53,486 bases of DNA from JACCQS01 sp050999295 (GCA_050999295.1 JBPCPI010000198.1:1-53486); one strand, 5' to 3'; positions 8,280 through 17,124 are shown, counted from the stretch's first letter. Notes: a model not told the origin generated them from the sequence alone. Translations and numbers: made by a program.

Positions 8280-9457
8280 TCAGGGAGAGAAGACCACCTT
8301 GACCGCCATGTCCTCCTTCTTCTGGAACATCTCGTAGGCCGCGGGCGCCTCGCGCAGCGGCAGCCGGTGCGTGGCGAAGCTGTCGACCCCGAGTGGGTCG
8401 TCGTCTCCGGTGAGCAAGGGCATGATGTCGTCGACCCAGCGCTTGACGTTGCACTGGCCCATTCGCAGCCGGATCTGCTTGTCGAACATCGTCAGCAGGG
8501 GAAGCGGATCGGTCATGCCGCCGTAGACACCGCTGAGCGAGATGGTGCCGCCCCGGCGTACGACGTCGATGGCCGTGTAGAGGGCGGCCAGGCGGTCGAC
8601 CCCGGCGTTCTCCATCAGTTTCCCGGCGAGGGCATCGGGCAACAGCTTGGTCATCTTCTGGGCGAACTCAGCCGCCGGCGATCCATGCGCCTCCATACCC
8701 ACCGCGTCGATGACCGACTCGGGACCACGTCCATCGGTCGCATCGCGGATCTGGTCGCCGACGTCGTTCGCATTGCCGTCAATGGTGTCGATCCCGTTGG
8801 CGCGTGCCCGTTCCAACCGGTCCGGGACGATGTCCACTCCGATCACCCGATGCCCGCGCAATGCGGCGATGCGGCTGGCCATGTCGCCGATCGGCCCGAG
8901 ACCCAGGACGGCCACCGTTCCACCATCGGAAATGTCGGCGTACTCGACGGCCTGCCAGGCGGTTGGCAGCACGTCGGACAGGAACAGAAACCGGTCGTCG
9001 GCCGGGCCCTCTGGAGCCTGGATCGGCCCGAACTGGGCCTGGGGAACCCGCAGATACTCGGCCTGTCCACCGGCACCTGGCCGTACAGCTTGGTATATCC
9101 GAATAACGCCGCGCCCATGCCCTCCTCCCGCACCTGGGTGGTCTCGCACTGCGAGTGCAGCCCGTGGCTGCACATGAAACAGCTGCCGCAGGAGATGTTG
9201 AACGGGATCACGACGCGATCTCCGGGGGCGATGTGGGTGACCTCGCTGCCCACCTCCTCGACGATGCCCATGGGCTCATGACCCAGCACGTCACCAGGTT
9301 CCAGGAACGGGCCCAACACCTCGTAGAGATGCAGGTCCGAGCCACACAGACCCGTGGAGGTGATCCTGATGATTGCGTCAGTGGGTTCTTCGATCATGGG
9401 GTCCGGAACGTCATCGATCCGCACGTCACGTGAGCCCTGCCAGGTCAAAGCCTTCAT
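8280..9457 (-). pseudogene. Zinc-dependent alcohol dehydrogenase (formaldehyde dehydrogenase-like), frameshifted
   Basis: Medium-chain dehydrogenase of about 392 residues if repaired. The N-terminal part (ATG 9457, site GGAAGG) has the catalytic zinc region CGSDLH and GHEPMG and the structural zinc Cys quartet CGSCFMCSHGLHSQC. The Rossmann part (GLGPIGDMASRIAALRG) and C-terminus continue in another frame. The change falls at about 9067-9076: restoring one base in a short G run of the minus strand gives the expected YGQVPGGQAEYLRVP. Everything else is intact, so this is a recent mutation or a sequencing error. Confidence 0.85.
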
Positions 9458-9561
9458 GCGGGATACCTTCCTGAGCATCGTCTCGTGGGCACCACGTCGG
9501 GCCGCTGACATCCGCTGGTGCCCGCCAGCCGCGACAGTCATGCGTGCCGAAGTGCTGCGGC

Positions 9562-11382
9562 TCAGGCCACCCCGACGCGATCCGGCTGGGCGCGCGTACC
9601 AAGAGAACGGGTGTCCGCGAACGGGGCGGCTACCTGGCCGACGCCGTCGACCCGCGCGAGCCAGTCGGCGGCGGCACCGCCGCGAGCAGGACAGGCCAGG
9701 ACGCCAGTCAGATCGACCAGTCGCGTTCCAGGCGTGTCCAGCCAGCGCGCAATCACCTCGGTCTCCTCGGGTGTGGCAGCCGCACAACCCAGCGCAGAGG
9801 TGACCGTCTCGGCAGAAGTGAGCAGATCCTGCAGGTACGGCCGCACCGCGACCCCCTGCGCGGCCCGACCCGCGGAGACAAGGCGCCCCTGCCGTACGAC
9901 GGCGAGCAACCATCCGCCCTGCCCGTCGGGTCGGGCAGCTACGAGTTCGGGCACCAACCACAGCGAACGCAGCCGTTGCCAGCGCAGACACCCACGCAAC
10001 AGAATGGTCACCCGGTCGCGCAGCGCGGCGGCGTCCTCGAACCGTCCGGCTTGCGCCAGAACCGCCAGCCGGGCGAGCAGGGGGGTCAGCAGATCCCCCG
10101 GGTCACCCTCGGCCGCGCGCTGCAGCACGGCAGCGATGCCGGCGTACTCCTGCATGGATTGCGAACCCTCGCACGGGGCACCGCATCTACCCATGCCGGC
10201 CAGCGCACACGAGGCCGTGACGCGGTCGGGGGCCAGACGTGGTGTGCACCGGCGCAGCGGCAGCGCGTCGTACACGGCTGTCATGGCTGCATCGGCCAGC
10301 CGGCGGGAGGAGAACGGGCCGAGATAGGAGGCGCCGTCCTGCCGGTGCCGGCGGACCAGCGACAGTCGCGGAAAGGCCTCGACGGTCAGCTTGAGCCAGA
10401 TGACCCGCTCGGGAAAGCGCGACCGCCGGTTGTAGCGCGGCTTGTGCTCGGCGATGAGGCGCAGTTCCCGTACGTGCGCCTCGAGGTCGTGCGCGCAGAC
10501 GATCGAGTCGACGCTCTCGGCCAGACCCACCATCTCGGTCATCCGGGAGCGCTGCTCGGAGGCCGCGAAGTACGAGCGCACCCGGCGCGCAAGGTCGTGC
10601 GAGGTGCCGATGTAGAGCGGGCGGCCTTGGGCGTCCTTGAACAGGTACACCCCGGGCGCGTGCGGCAGGTGTGCGGCCAGATAGCGCTTGCGGCGCCGGA
10701 TCGGGTCGACCTGCCGGGTCAGGTCCGTGAGTTCCTCCAGGGACTGCACTCCCAGCGGACCGAGTCGTTCGAACAACCCGTGCAGCACGTCGACGGTGGC
10801 TCTGGCATCGGCCAGGGCACGGTGACACGGCGCGGTGGCGGCGCGGAAGAAGGGAGCCAATGTCGACAGCTTGCAGTTGGGAACCTCGTCGCGGGTCAGC
10901 AGCCGCCGCGCCAGGATGGCGGTGTCCACCGAGCCGCAGGCCGGCCACGGCATCGCCGACGCCGCGCAGGCCGCTTTGAGGAAGCCCAGATCGAACGGTG
11001 CGTTGTGCGCCACCAGGACGCTGCCCCGGGCGAACTCCAGGAACGCCGGCAGCACCTCGGCGACTCGCGGCGCGGCGATCACCATGGAGTCGGTGATCCC
11101 GGTCAGGATCGAGATGTAGGGCGGTATCGCAGAACCGGGATCCACCAACGTCTGGAACTCGCCCAGTACCTCGCCGCCTCGGACCTTGACCGCGCCGATC
11201 TCGGTGATCGCGCAGCTCTCCGGCGAACCGCCGGTCGTTTCCAGGTCCACGACGACAAAGGTCACCTCACGCAGCGGCGTACCAAGCTCGTCGATGGAGA
11301 TTTGCACGTACGGCGAGCGCAGCGCGACACCGGCCGGGGAGCCGGATGTCGAGCTCACTCGACCGTGACGCAGCACGCCCAC
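9562..11382 (-). CDS. DEDDh 3'-5' exonuclease fused to UvrC-like GIY-YIG nuclease
   Basis: 606 residues. The N-terminal exonuclease domain (about 38-205) has the DEDDh residues in VVDLETTG, HNAPFDLGF and HRALADARAT, like DNA polymerase III epsilon. From about 240 a GIY-YIG domain follows: PGVYLFKDAQGRPLYIGTSH then RRVRSYF. A UvrC/Cho-like remainder includes CALAGMGRCGAPCEG. The UvrC C-terminal helix-hairpin-helix nuclease is absent. Same architecture and position as M. tuberculosis Rv2191. A role in excision repair is inferred; the GTG start is the longest option and could be a few codons further in. Confidence 0.88.
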   Translation of the reverse strand: MGVLRHGRVSSTSGSPAGVALRSPYVQISIDELGTPLREVTFVVVDLETTGGSPESCAITEIGAVKVRGGEVLGEFQTLVDPGSAIPPYISILTGITDSMVIAAPRVAEVLPAFLEFARGSVLVAHNAPFDLGFLKAACAASAMPWPACGSVDTAILARRLLTRDEVPNCKLSTLAPFFRAATAPCHRALADARATVDVLHGLFERLGPLGVQSLEELTDLTRQVDPIRRRKRYLAAHLPHAPGVYLFKDAQGRPLYIGTSHDLARRVRSYFAASEQRSRMTEMVGLAESVDSIVCAHDLEAHVRELRLIAEHKPRYNRRSRFPERVIWLKLTVEAFPRLSLVRRHRQDGASYLGPFSSRRLADAAMTAVYDALPLRRCTPRLAPDRVTASCALAGMGRCGAPCEGSQSMQEYAGIAAVLQRAAEGDPGDLLTPLLARLAVLAQAGRFEDAAALRDRVTILLRGCLRWQRLRSLWLVPELVAARPDGQGGWLLAVVRQGRLVSAGRAAQGVAVRPYLQDLLTSAETVTSALGCAAATPEETEVIARWLDTPGTRLVDLTGVLACPARGGAAADWLARVDGVGQVAAPFADTRSLGTRAQPDRVGVA

Positions 11383-11439
11383 GTCCGAATCCGATGCCCT
11401 GCCCTCACTCCAGCGACGCTAAGCGCGGGGTACGACACG

Positions 11440-11573
11440 AGCCGTCAGGCTCGCCGGACTGATGTCCTATCCGCAGCCCTCGTACGCTCCGGACCCGCAA
11501 CGCTGGTTGGGAAGGCACCAGCCGTCAGGCTCGCCGGACTGATGTCCTATCCGCAGCCCTCGTACGCTCCGGA
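11440..11573 (+). repeat. 54-bp perfect direct repeat, 80-nt period
   Basis: Copies at 11440-11493 and 11520-11573 are identical over 54 bp, with a 26-bp unrelated spacer. Each contains an ATG followed by codons for MSYPQPSYAP, ending soon after (26 codons in the first, 12 in the second). The first copy starts with a hairpin CGAGCC-GTCA-GGCTCG. The repeat lies just upstream of the DUF4396 promoter. Confidence 0.9.
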
Positions 11574-11601
11574 GCTCTGATGCAAGACCGAGATTACCCG
11601 A

Positions 11602-11628
11602 TTGCCAGGTACCCCCAGGGGGTATATT
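11602..11628 (+). promoter_or_regulatory. Promoter of the DUF4396 gene
   Basis: TTGCCA (11602-11607) resembles a -35 and TATATT (11623-11628), or TATTCT two bases later, a -10. The interval is almost filled by the palindrome listed next, so a bound repressor would block polymerase. Confidence 0.55.
11610..11624 (+). promoter_or_regulatory. CsoR/RcnR-family type operator
   Basis: TACCCCCAGGGGGTA is a perfect inverted repeat around a single A. C/G tracts flanked by TA are the hallmark of operators for CsoR, RcnR and CstR sensors (copper, nickel or persulfide). It sits between the -35 and -10 of the downstream gene. No CsoR-family gene is in this window. Confidence 0.65.
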
Positions 11629-11668
11629 CTCCATCTCGTCCACTGCAGCGAAAGAGTCGAGGTGCCAG

Positions 11669-12121
11669 ATGAGCCAGACACCGTCGGGTTGGGGTCCTGC
11701 CGTTCAGGCCACTCGACACTGCCTGACCGGTTGTGCCATCGGCGAAGTCCTGGGAATGGTGATCGGTACTTCGATCGGGCTGCCCACCGCCTGGACCGTG
11801 GCGCTGGCGGTCGCGCTCGCGTTCTTCTTCGGCTATCTCCTGACGATTCGATCGGTGCTGGGCGCCGGTCTAACGATGGGCGCCGCGATCAAGGTCGCAC
11901 TGATTGCCGACACCGTGTCGATCACGGTCATGGAGATCGTGGACAACGCGATCATCGTGGCCATCCCTGGGGCGATGGAAGCCGGGATCGGCGGCTGGCT
12001 GTTCTGGGCCAGCCTGGCGGTTGCGCTGGCGATCGCTTTCGTGCTCACCCTGCCGATCAACCGGGTGATGATCAACCGGGGCCTTGGCCACGCAGTCGTC
12101 CATCAGTACCACTCCGGCTGA
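11669..12121 (+). CDS. DUF4396 membrane protein
   Basis: 150 residues, four hydrophobic helices. The start TRHCLTGCAIGEVLGMVIG, with a conserved His/Cys pair before the first helix, is typical of DUF4396. A second polar pair lies in DTVSITVMEIVDNAI in the third helix, and the tail ends GHAVVHQYHSG. RBS GAGG precedes the ATG by about 8 nt. The preceding metal/thiol-sensor-type operator suggests the protein acts in copper, metal or sulfur stress; this is an inference from the site, since the family has no assigned function that I know. Confidence 0.82.
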   Translation: MSQTPSGWGPAVQATRHCLTGCAIGEVLGMVIGTSIGLPTAWTVALAVALAFFFGYLLTIRSVLGAGLTMGAAIKVALIADTVSITVMEIVDNAIIVAIPGAMEAGIGGWLFWASLAVALAIAFVLTLPINRVMINRGLGHAVVHQYHSG

Positions 12122-12205
12122 ATTGTCAGACCCCCTTCCTAGGGTTGTCCCCAGTGTTATCGCGAGGCGGCCGGCCCGCGGAACGGCGGAAGGTGGAGGG
12201 CCCTC

Positions 12206-12457
12206 ATGCTCATCGATTGCGACACCTGCCAGGTGCGGGGTTTGGCCTGCCGGGACTGTGTGGTGACGGTGTTGCTGGGCCCGCCGGCTGGACTGGGTTC
12301 GGACATCGTCGGTTCGGACATCGTCGAGCTGGACGAGGTCGAGCAGGCAGCCGTCAGGGTGCTTGCCGAGGGTGGCTTGATCCCACCACTGCGCCTCGTT
12401 CCCATCGTGACCCATAGTGCGTCGGGCGACACTGACGGTAGCCGAAAGGTCGGCTGA
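12206..12457 (+). CDS. Conserved actinobacterial small Cys-containing protein
   Basis: 83 residues beginning MLIDCDTCQVRGLACRDCVV: four cysteines (CxxC then C and C) in the first 20 residues, a possible metal site. The end IPPLRLVPI is typical of a small family found next to the NlpC/P60 gene in actinobacteria. RBS GGTGGAGG before the ATG. It lies between the DUF4396 gene and the riboswitch. Function unknown. Confidence 0.75.
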   Translation: MLIDCDTCQVRGLACRDCVVTVLLGPPAGLGSDIVGSDIVELDEVEQAAVRVLAEGGLIPPLRLVPIVTHSASGDTDGSRKVG

Positions 12458-12587
12458 TTCATGATCCAAATCGATTGGGCGACAACGAATCCACAGATTT
12501 GCGGCGGAGATTGTCACGGGCTGCTCACGGCCATGTAGGGTGTCCTCGGCTCGACGGGTGGAAGTCATCGATGAGGATGGCCCCGGA

Positions 12588-12727
12588 GTGCCGCCGCTTA
12601 ATCGGCTCGAGGGCGCACTGCCCGACGGCTGAACCGGGGACCCACCGTTTGTGGGGTGAATCGGCGAACCTGCCGTAGGGCTACATCTTCCCAGCCCGAA
12701 CCCGTCAGCTAACCCGGTAGGCGGTCA
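12588..12727 (+). ncRNA. c-di-AMP riboswitch (ydaO-yuaA)
   Basis: The conserved blocks occur in order: CCGCTTAATC (about 12594), CGGGGACCCA (12635), GGGGTGAATCGG (12653) and CCCGTCAGCTAACCCGGTAG (12701-12720). The P1 stem can form between CCGCC (12591-12595) and GGCGG (12720-12724). In actinobacteria this riboswitch commonly controls cell-wall hydrolase genes, repressing on c-di-AMP binding. Here it precedes the RipC-like gene by 26 nt. Confidence 0.93.
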
Positions 12728-12753
12728 ACGCGGAAGAAGGAGAGCCGCCGCTC

Positions 12754-13797
12754 GTGGCGACCCCCACCCATACTCATCGCTCTGGCATTTCTCAGTACCT
12801 GCTCCGCCTCCTGATCGTCGGATGTGCGCTTCTGGCTGCCGGGACGGTTGCTGCTCCCGTGGCCAGTGCCGAGCCAGATAGCCCGCCGGACACCGCCAGT
12901 GAGGCCGCCCAGCTGGTGACCCAGCTGGGGCGGGAGCTGGAGATCCTGCAGGAAGAGCAGAACACCGCACAGGTACTCCTGGACCGCTACATCGCCGAGG
13001 CTGCCTCCTCGACGGTGGCGCTCGGCGCGGTCAACGCCACACTGGCCGAGATCGACGGCCGGGTCCGCAGCCTGGCCCGCAGCGCCTTCGCCGGTGACCG
13101 GCTGGGCAGCTTCTCGGCAATCCTCACCTCAGACTCGCCGCAGGAATTCCTGGACCGGGTCAACACCCTGGAGTACATCTCCGGGCGCGACGGTGCCCTG
13201 CTCGCCGAAGCGACCGAGACTCGGGACGAGGCCCAGGCGCTCAGCGCTGCCGCCGACACCGCGGTCGCGGCGTCCCAGGCGGCAGTCGCCGACATCGCGG
13301 CACGGCGAGCCGAACTCGAGAGCCGGATCGAGACCTACGAGGATCTCTACGCCCAGCTCTCAGCTGTCGACCGTGCTGTGCTCGGTGGCGGCTCCGAGAG
13401 CGACGGCGGGCAGGCAGCTCCCGGGAACATCATCGCTCCCAGTGAGGCGGCCCGAATCGCGGTCGAGACCGCGTACGCCCAGCTGGGCGATCCCTACCAG
13501 TGGGGAGCTGACGGGCCGGATTCCTTCGACTGCTCGGGTTTGACGATGTTCTCCTACGCAGCGGCCGGAGTGAGCCTGCCGCATTCGAGCAGGTTGCAGT
13601 CCGAGATGGGCGTATATGTGAGCCGCGACGAACTACAGCCTGGTGACCTGGTGTTCTCCTACGACCCGGTCAGCCACGTAGCCCTGTATGTGGGGGACGG
13701 CCAGATCATCCACGCCTACAGTTCCGGATCGCCGGTCTCGCTCGACCCCCTCGATCCATGGGGCGCCTACAACTTCTCCCGGCGGATCGCCGGCTAG
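12754..13797 (+). CDS. RipC-like NlpC/P60 peptidoglycan endopeptidase
   Basis: 347 residues, exported. The signal peptide spans about 1-40 (hydrophobic LLRLLIVGCALLAAGTVAA, cleavage near VASAEP). Residues about 45-210 are an Ala/Glu-rich coiled-coil, as in FtsX-regulated hydrolases. The C-terminal NlpC/P60 domain has the catalytic Cys in DSFDCSGL and His in HVALYVG, plus a further His in IIHAYSSG. It cleaves the D-Glu to diaminopimelate bond of stem peptides (family knowledge). Orthologous by position to Rv2190c. GTG start with GGAG site; expression is under the c-di-AMP riboswitch. Confidence 0.92.
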   Translation: MATPTHTHRSGISQYLLRLLIVGCALLAAGTVAAPVASAEPDSPPDTASEAAQLVTQLGRELEILQEEQNTAQVLLDRYIAEAASSTVALGAVNATLAEIDGRVRSLARSAFAGDRLGSFSAILTSDSPQEFLDRVNTLEYISGRDGALLAEATETRDEAQALSAAADTAVAASQAAVADIAARRAELESRIETYEDLYAQLSAVDRAVLGGGSESDGGQAAPGNIIAPSEAARIAVETAYAQLGDPYQWGADGPDSFDCSGLTMFSYAAAGVSLPHSSRLQSEMGVYVSRDELQPGDLVFSYDPVSHVALYVGDGQIIHAYSSGSPVSLDPLDPWGAYNFSRRIAG

Positions 13798-13888
13798 TCG
13801 GCACTGGCTCGTCCGCCGAGCGCAACTGACTCGACGATCGGCATCACCTGGGCCCACCTAGCATTGCGCGGGTGGGCCGGGTGCGTTG

Positions 13889-15160
13889 ATGGGATCGCGT
13901 CGGGTTGCCTGGATCACCCTCGTCGTTGTGCTCATCGGCGTACTCGCCCTGGTCGTCCTCCTCGTTCCATGGCGGGTGGCGCCGCTGCCCGTCGGTGGGA
14001 CCGTGCCGGATGCCACCCGTGACTTCACTCCCGCCGCACTCTCCCGGTCGGCGGCGCTGGCTGCCAGCCTGCAACCGAATGCCCTGTTCAGCCTGGGGGT
14101 GAGCCTCGCAGTGTCGGCGGGTCTCGGACTCACCTCGGTCGGGGCAAAGATCATCACCGCAGCAGCGAAACCGGTGGGCGGGGGATGGGTGTGGCAGGTC
14201 CTCCTGGGCAGCATCCTGTTGGCCGGGATCGGCCGACTGGCGACCCTGCCGTTCTCTGCCTACGCGGAGACGTTGCTGCACAGATTCGGGTTGTCGACCC
14301 GAGGCTGGGGCCTGTGGTCCGCCGACGTCGCAAAGTCCTTCGCGATCGGAGTCGGACTGACCGCGTTGCTCATGGTGATCCTGTACGGCTCCATGCGCGT
14401 GGCGCCACAGCTGTGGTGGGCGATCGCTGCCACCGTCGTCGCCGCCCTGGTCGTCGTGGGTTCCTTTCTGTATCCGGTGCTCATCGAACCGGTGTTCAAC
14501 CGATTCGACTCGATGCCGCAATCCCAATTGCGCAGCGATCTGCTCGATCTCGCCGAGCGGGATGGGGTGGCAGTCGACGACGTGCTGGTTGCCGACGCCT
14601 CGCGTCGGACAACCGCTCTGAACGCGTACGTGTCCGGCTTCGGATCCACCAGGCGCATCGTCGTCTACGACACATTGGTCGAGTCCGAGTCACCGGCTGT
14701 GGTGGAGACGATCGTTGCCCATGAGCTGGGACACGCCAAGGCCAATGACGTCGTACTCGGTACCGCGATCGGGGCTCTCGGCGCGGCGGCGGCGGTCATC
14801 GCGGGCTATCTCCTGGCGGGCTGGTCAGCACTGCTGACCCGGGCCGGTGCGCCCTCGTTGGCCGATCCCCGAAGCCTCGCCCTCGTGTTGTTCGTCCTCG
14901 CCGCCGTCGGCCTGCTCCTGGCCCCGGCGCAGAGTCTGATCTCCCGGCAGATCGAGGCCCGCGCCGACGTACACGCGCTGGACCTGACCAAGGACCCGGC
15001 CACCTTCATCGAGATGCAACGGCGGCTCGGCATCCGGAACATCGTCGACCTGGAACCCAACCGTCTCTACTACTGGGTCTTCTTCTCCCATCCCTCGACG
15101 ACCGAGCGGATTGGCACCGCGCGGGACTGGGCCGAGGCAAACCACGTGCCCCTCCCGTGA
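13889..15160 (+). CDS. M48 family (Ste24/HtpX-like) membrane metalloprotease
   Basis: 423 residues. Helices at about 5-27, 66-90, 100-125, 150-167, 176-198 and 290-345 surround the zinc motif HELGH (278-282); the third ligand is probably Glu in SRQIEARADVHAL. The N-terminal half matches the CAAX prenyl protease 1 domain. ATG 13889 was chosen over the preceding TTG. A -10-like TAGCAT lies at 13859-13864. It likely degrades or processes membrane proteins; substrates are unknown. 13 nt before pimB', so probably co-transcribed. Confidence 0.9.
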   Translation: MGSRRVAWITLVVVLIGVLALVVLLVPWRVAPLPVGGTVPDATRDFTPAALSRSAALAASLQPNALFSLGVSLAVSAGLGLTSVGAKIITAAAKPVGGGWVWQVLLGSILLAGIGRLATLPFSAYAETLLHRFGLSTRGWGLWSADVAKSFAIGVGLTALLMVILYGSMRVAPQLWWAIAATVVAALVVVGSFLYPVLIEPVFNRFDSMPQSQLRSDLLDLAERDGVAVDDVLVADASRRTTALNAYVSGFGSTRRIVVYDTLVESESPAVVETIVAHELGHAKANDVVLGTAIGALGAAAAVIAGYLLAGWSALLTRAGAPSLADPRSLALVLFVLAAVGLLLAPAQSLISRQIEARADVHALDLTKDPATFIEMQRRLGIRNIVDLEPNRLYYWVFFSHPSTTERIGTARDWAEANHVPLP

Positions 15161-15173
15161 CCCGGAGGAGCCG

Positions 15174-16295
15174 GTGAGCCGGACCCTGGTCGTCACCAAC
15201 GACTTCCCACCCAGGCAGGGCGGCATCCAGACCTACGTCCACGCCCTGTTGGTCCGCCAGCCCCCGGGCTCGGTAGTGGTGTTCGCCCCCGCATGGGAGG
15301 GCGCAGCCGAGCATGATGCGAAGCTGCCTTTCCCGGTCATCCGGCACCGCACCAGCCTGATCCTGCCCACGCGCGAGATCAGGCGTCGGCTGGTCGCTCT
15401 GGCGCGCGAGTATCACTGCGACCGAGCCTGGTTCGGGGCCGCCGCACCGTTGGCGCTTCTGGCACCAGCCTTGCGGGCCAGTGGGATCCAGCGGATCGTC
15501 GCCACCACCCATGGGCACGAGACCGGCTGGGTACGGCTGCCCGGCGCACGGCAGTTGCTGCGCCGGCTGGCGTCCGGAGTCGAGGTGGTGACCTATCTCA
15601 CCGAGTTCACCCGCACGGTGCTGGAGCCAGTCCTGGCGGAGGTCACCGCGCTGCGCCACCTGCCCCCAGGAGTAGATGTCACTGCCTTCCATCCTGGCGT
15701 CGACGGCACGCCCGTACGGCAGCGGCTGGGGCTGGCCGCGGGCCAACCCGTGGTGATGTGCGTCTCCCGGTTGGTCCGGCGCAAGGGCCAGGACGTGTTG
15801 ATCCGGGCGTGGCCCCTGGTACGTGCCCGCTTTCCGGAGGCGGCCCTGGTGCTGCTCGGCAGTGGGCCGGACGAGGGCCACCTGAAGGCCATCGTCGATC
15901 GGGTTGGCGCGCGGGGCGTGTGCTTCGTCGGCGGGGTCAGTGGGGCCGAGCTGCCCGCCTACTATGCCGCCTGCGACGTGTTCGCCATGCCGTGCCGGAC
16001 CAGGCGAGCGGGGCTGGATGTAGAAGGGCTCGGGATGGTCTACCTGGAGGCCGCCGCCTGTGCCCGTCCAGTGATCGCGGGAACCTCCGGCGGCGCCCCG
16101 GAGGCGGTACAGCATGGGAGGACCGGAATGGTCGTCGGTAATCCGCGCTCGGCGGCCTCGGTGGCGGGCAGCATCCTGGAACTGCTCGAGGATCGGGAGC
16201 GCGCGAGCGCGATGGGACTGGCCGGGCGGGCGTGGGTGGAAGCTGAGTGGTCCTGGGATTCCCTTGCCGCGCGGTGGCGTGAGCTGCTGGCCTGA
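15174..16295 (+). CDS. pimB: GDP-mannose-dependent phosphatidylinositol monomannoside mannosyltransferase PimB'
   Basis: 373-residue GT4 (GT-B fold) enzyme adding the second mannose to PIM1. It begins VSRTLVVTNDFPPRQGGIQ, the glycine loop of the N-lobe. The donor site is in SRLVRRKGQDVLI and the very characteristic MPCRTRRAGLDVEGLGMVYL followed by EAAACARPVIAG and SGGAPEAV, matching PimB' of corynebacteria and mycobacteria. GTG 15174 is preceded by GGAGGAG. Its presence implies inositol phospholipids and PIMs in this cell envelope. Confidence 0.92.
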   Translation: MSRTLVVTNDFPPRQGGIQTYVHALLVRQPPGSVVVFAPAWEGAAEHDAKLPFPVIRHRTSLILPTREIRRRLVALAREYHCDRAWFGAAAPLALLAPALRASGIQRIVATTHGHETGWVRLPGARQLLRRLASGVEVVTYLTEFTRTVLEPVLAEVTALRHLPPGVDVTAFHPGVDGTPVRQRLGLAAGQPVVMCVSRLVRRKGQDVLIRAWPLVRARFPEAALVLLGSGPDEGHLKAIVDRVGARGVCFVGGVSGAELPAYYAACDVFAMPCRTRRAGLDVEGLGMVYLEAAACARPVIAGTSGGAPEAVQHGRTGMVVGNPRSAASVAGSILELLEDRERASAMGLAGRAWVEAEWSWDSLAARWRELLA

Positions 16296-16307
16296 GCGCC
16301 GTGCGGG

Positions 16308-17111
16308 TCAGGTGCCGAGGACCGGCACAGCCGGGGCGCTCTGCAGGCGGCTTTCCAGCCGGAACGGATCCCCGCGTCGGAATCGGAGCAGCCCCACGAG
16401 CGAGACCGGCAGCAGGACCAGAGCCCCGAGGTAGCGCCACGGGTTCTCCTCGATCGGCGGTCCGTCCCCCTCCCGCCAGCTGTTCACGTCGATGATCACC
16501 TCGGTGGCCAGAACCTGCCCGTGGCAGGCCAGGCCGCTCGGGCCCGAATGCACCAGGTCGCAGCGCTGGTGCATCTCGGCGTACCACCAGTGGTCGATCA
16601 ACGGCCGGGCCCAATCGCCGAGCGGCGCACTGATCGCTGCGGCGTACCGCAAGAGGTCGTAGCCGAAGTCGTGGCCCATGCACGTCGGCTCCATGTCGAA
16701 AGCCAGGTGTACCGGGGAGGAGCAGGCACCGATCGGCTTGCCGAGGGACAGGGACCCATTGATGTCGATCACGACCGGGCGGTAGCCCATCACCGCCGCA
16801 TAGTCGGCCGGGACGACCGACATCAGCTCAGCCCGCCGGCCGACGCCGGTGGCCTCGGGCTCGATCAGGACTTCGACGGCCCGAACAGTCGCCGGGTCCC
16901 CGCGGCCCTGCAGAGCCAAAGCGGGACGGCCTGCTCCGCTCACGAGCAGCAGCAGCGCGATCACCAGCGCTGCCTGTAGCAATGCCCATGCGGCTCCCGA
17001 GGAGATAAAGCCCACCGGGTTGCTGGGCGCAGCCAGCATGGACCTGCGCAGCGCTGGGGCCGACGTGAGCCGGGACTGCTCCGTCGGCCAGGAGGGATGC
17101 CGCATCGCCAT
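16308..17111 (-). CDS. Membrane-anchored phospholipase A2-like protein
   Basis: 267 residues. A helix at about 39-60, an extracytoplasmic domain and a C-terminal helix (227-244) followed by a basic tail. Within the domain, TCMGHDFGYDLLRYA carries the CxxHD catalytic motif of prokaryotic secreted phospholipase A2 (C144, H147, D148, Y151), and C130, C184 and C196 could form disulfides as in that family. The calcium loop is not evident. It starts 13 nt after fadD15 on the same strand, linking a lipid-releasing activity with acyl-CoA ligation. Overall homology is uncertain; motif-based call. Confidence 0.6.
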   Translation of the reverse strand: MAMRHPSWPTEQSRLTSAPALRRSMLAAPSNPVGFISSGAAWALLQAALVIALLLLVSGAGRPALALQGRGDPATVRAVEVLIEPEATGVGRRAELMSVVPADYAAVMGYRPVVIDINGSLSLGKPIGACSSPVHLAFDMEPTCMGHDFGYDLLRYAAAISAPLGDWARPLIDHWWYAEMHQRCDLVHSGPSGLACHGQVLATEVIIDVNSWREGDGPPIEENPWRYLGALVLLPVSLVGLLRFRRGDPFRLESRLQSAPAVPVLGT

Positions 17112-17124
17112 TATGGTCGCACGC

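Noticed and set aside
9544..11580. 678-codon plus-strand frame
   Set aside because: Antisense to the exonuclease/UvrC-like gene, which has clear active-site motifs on the minus strand.
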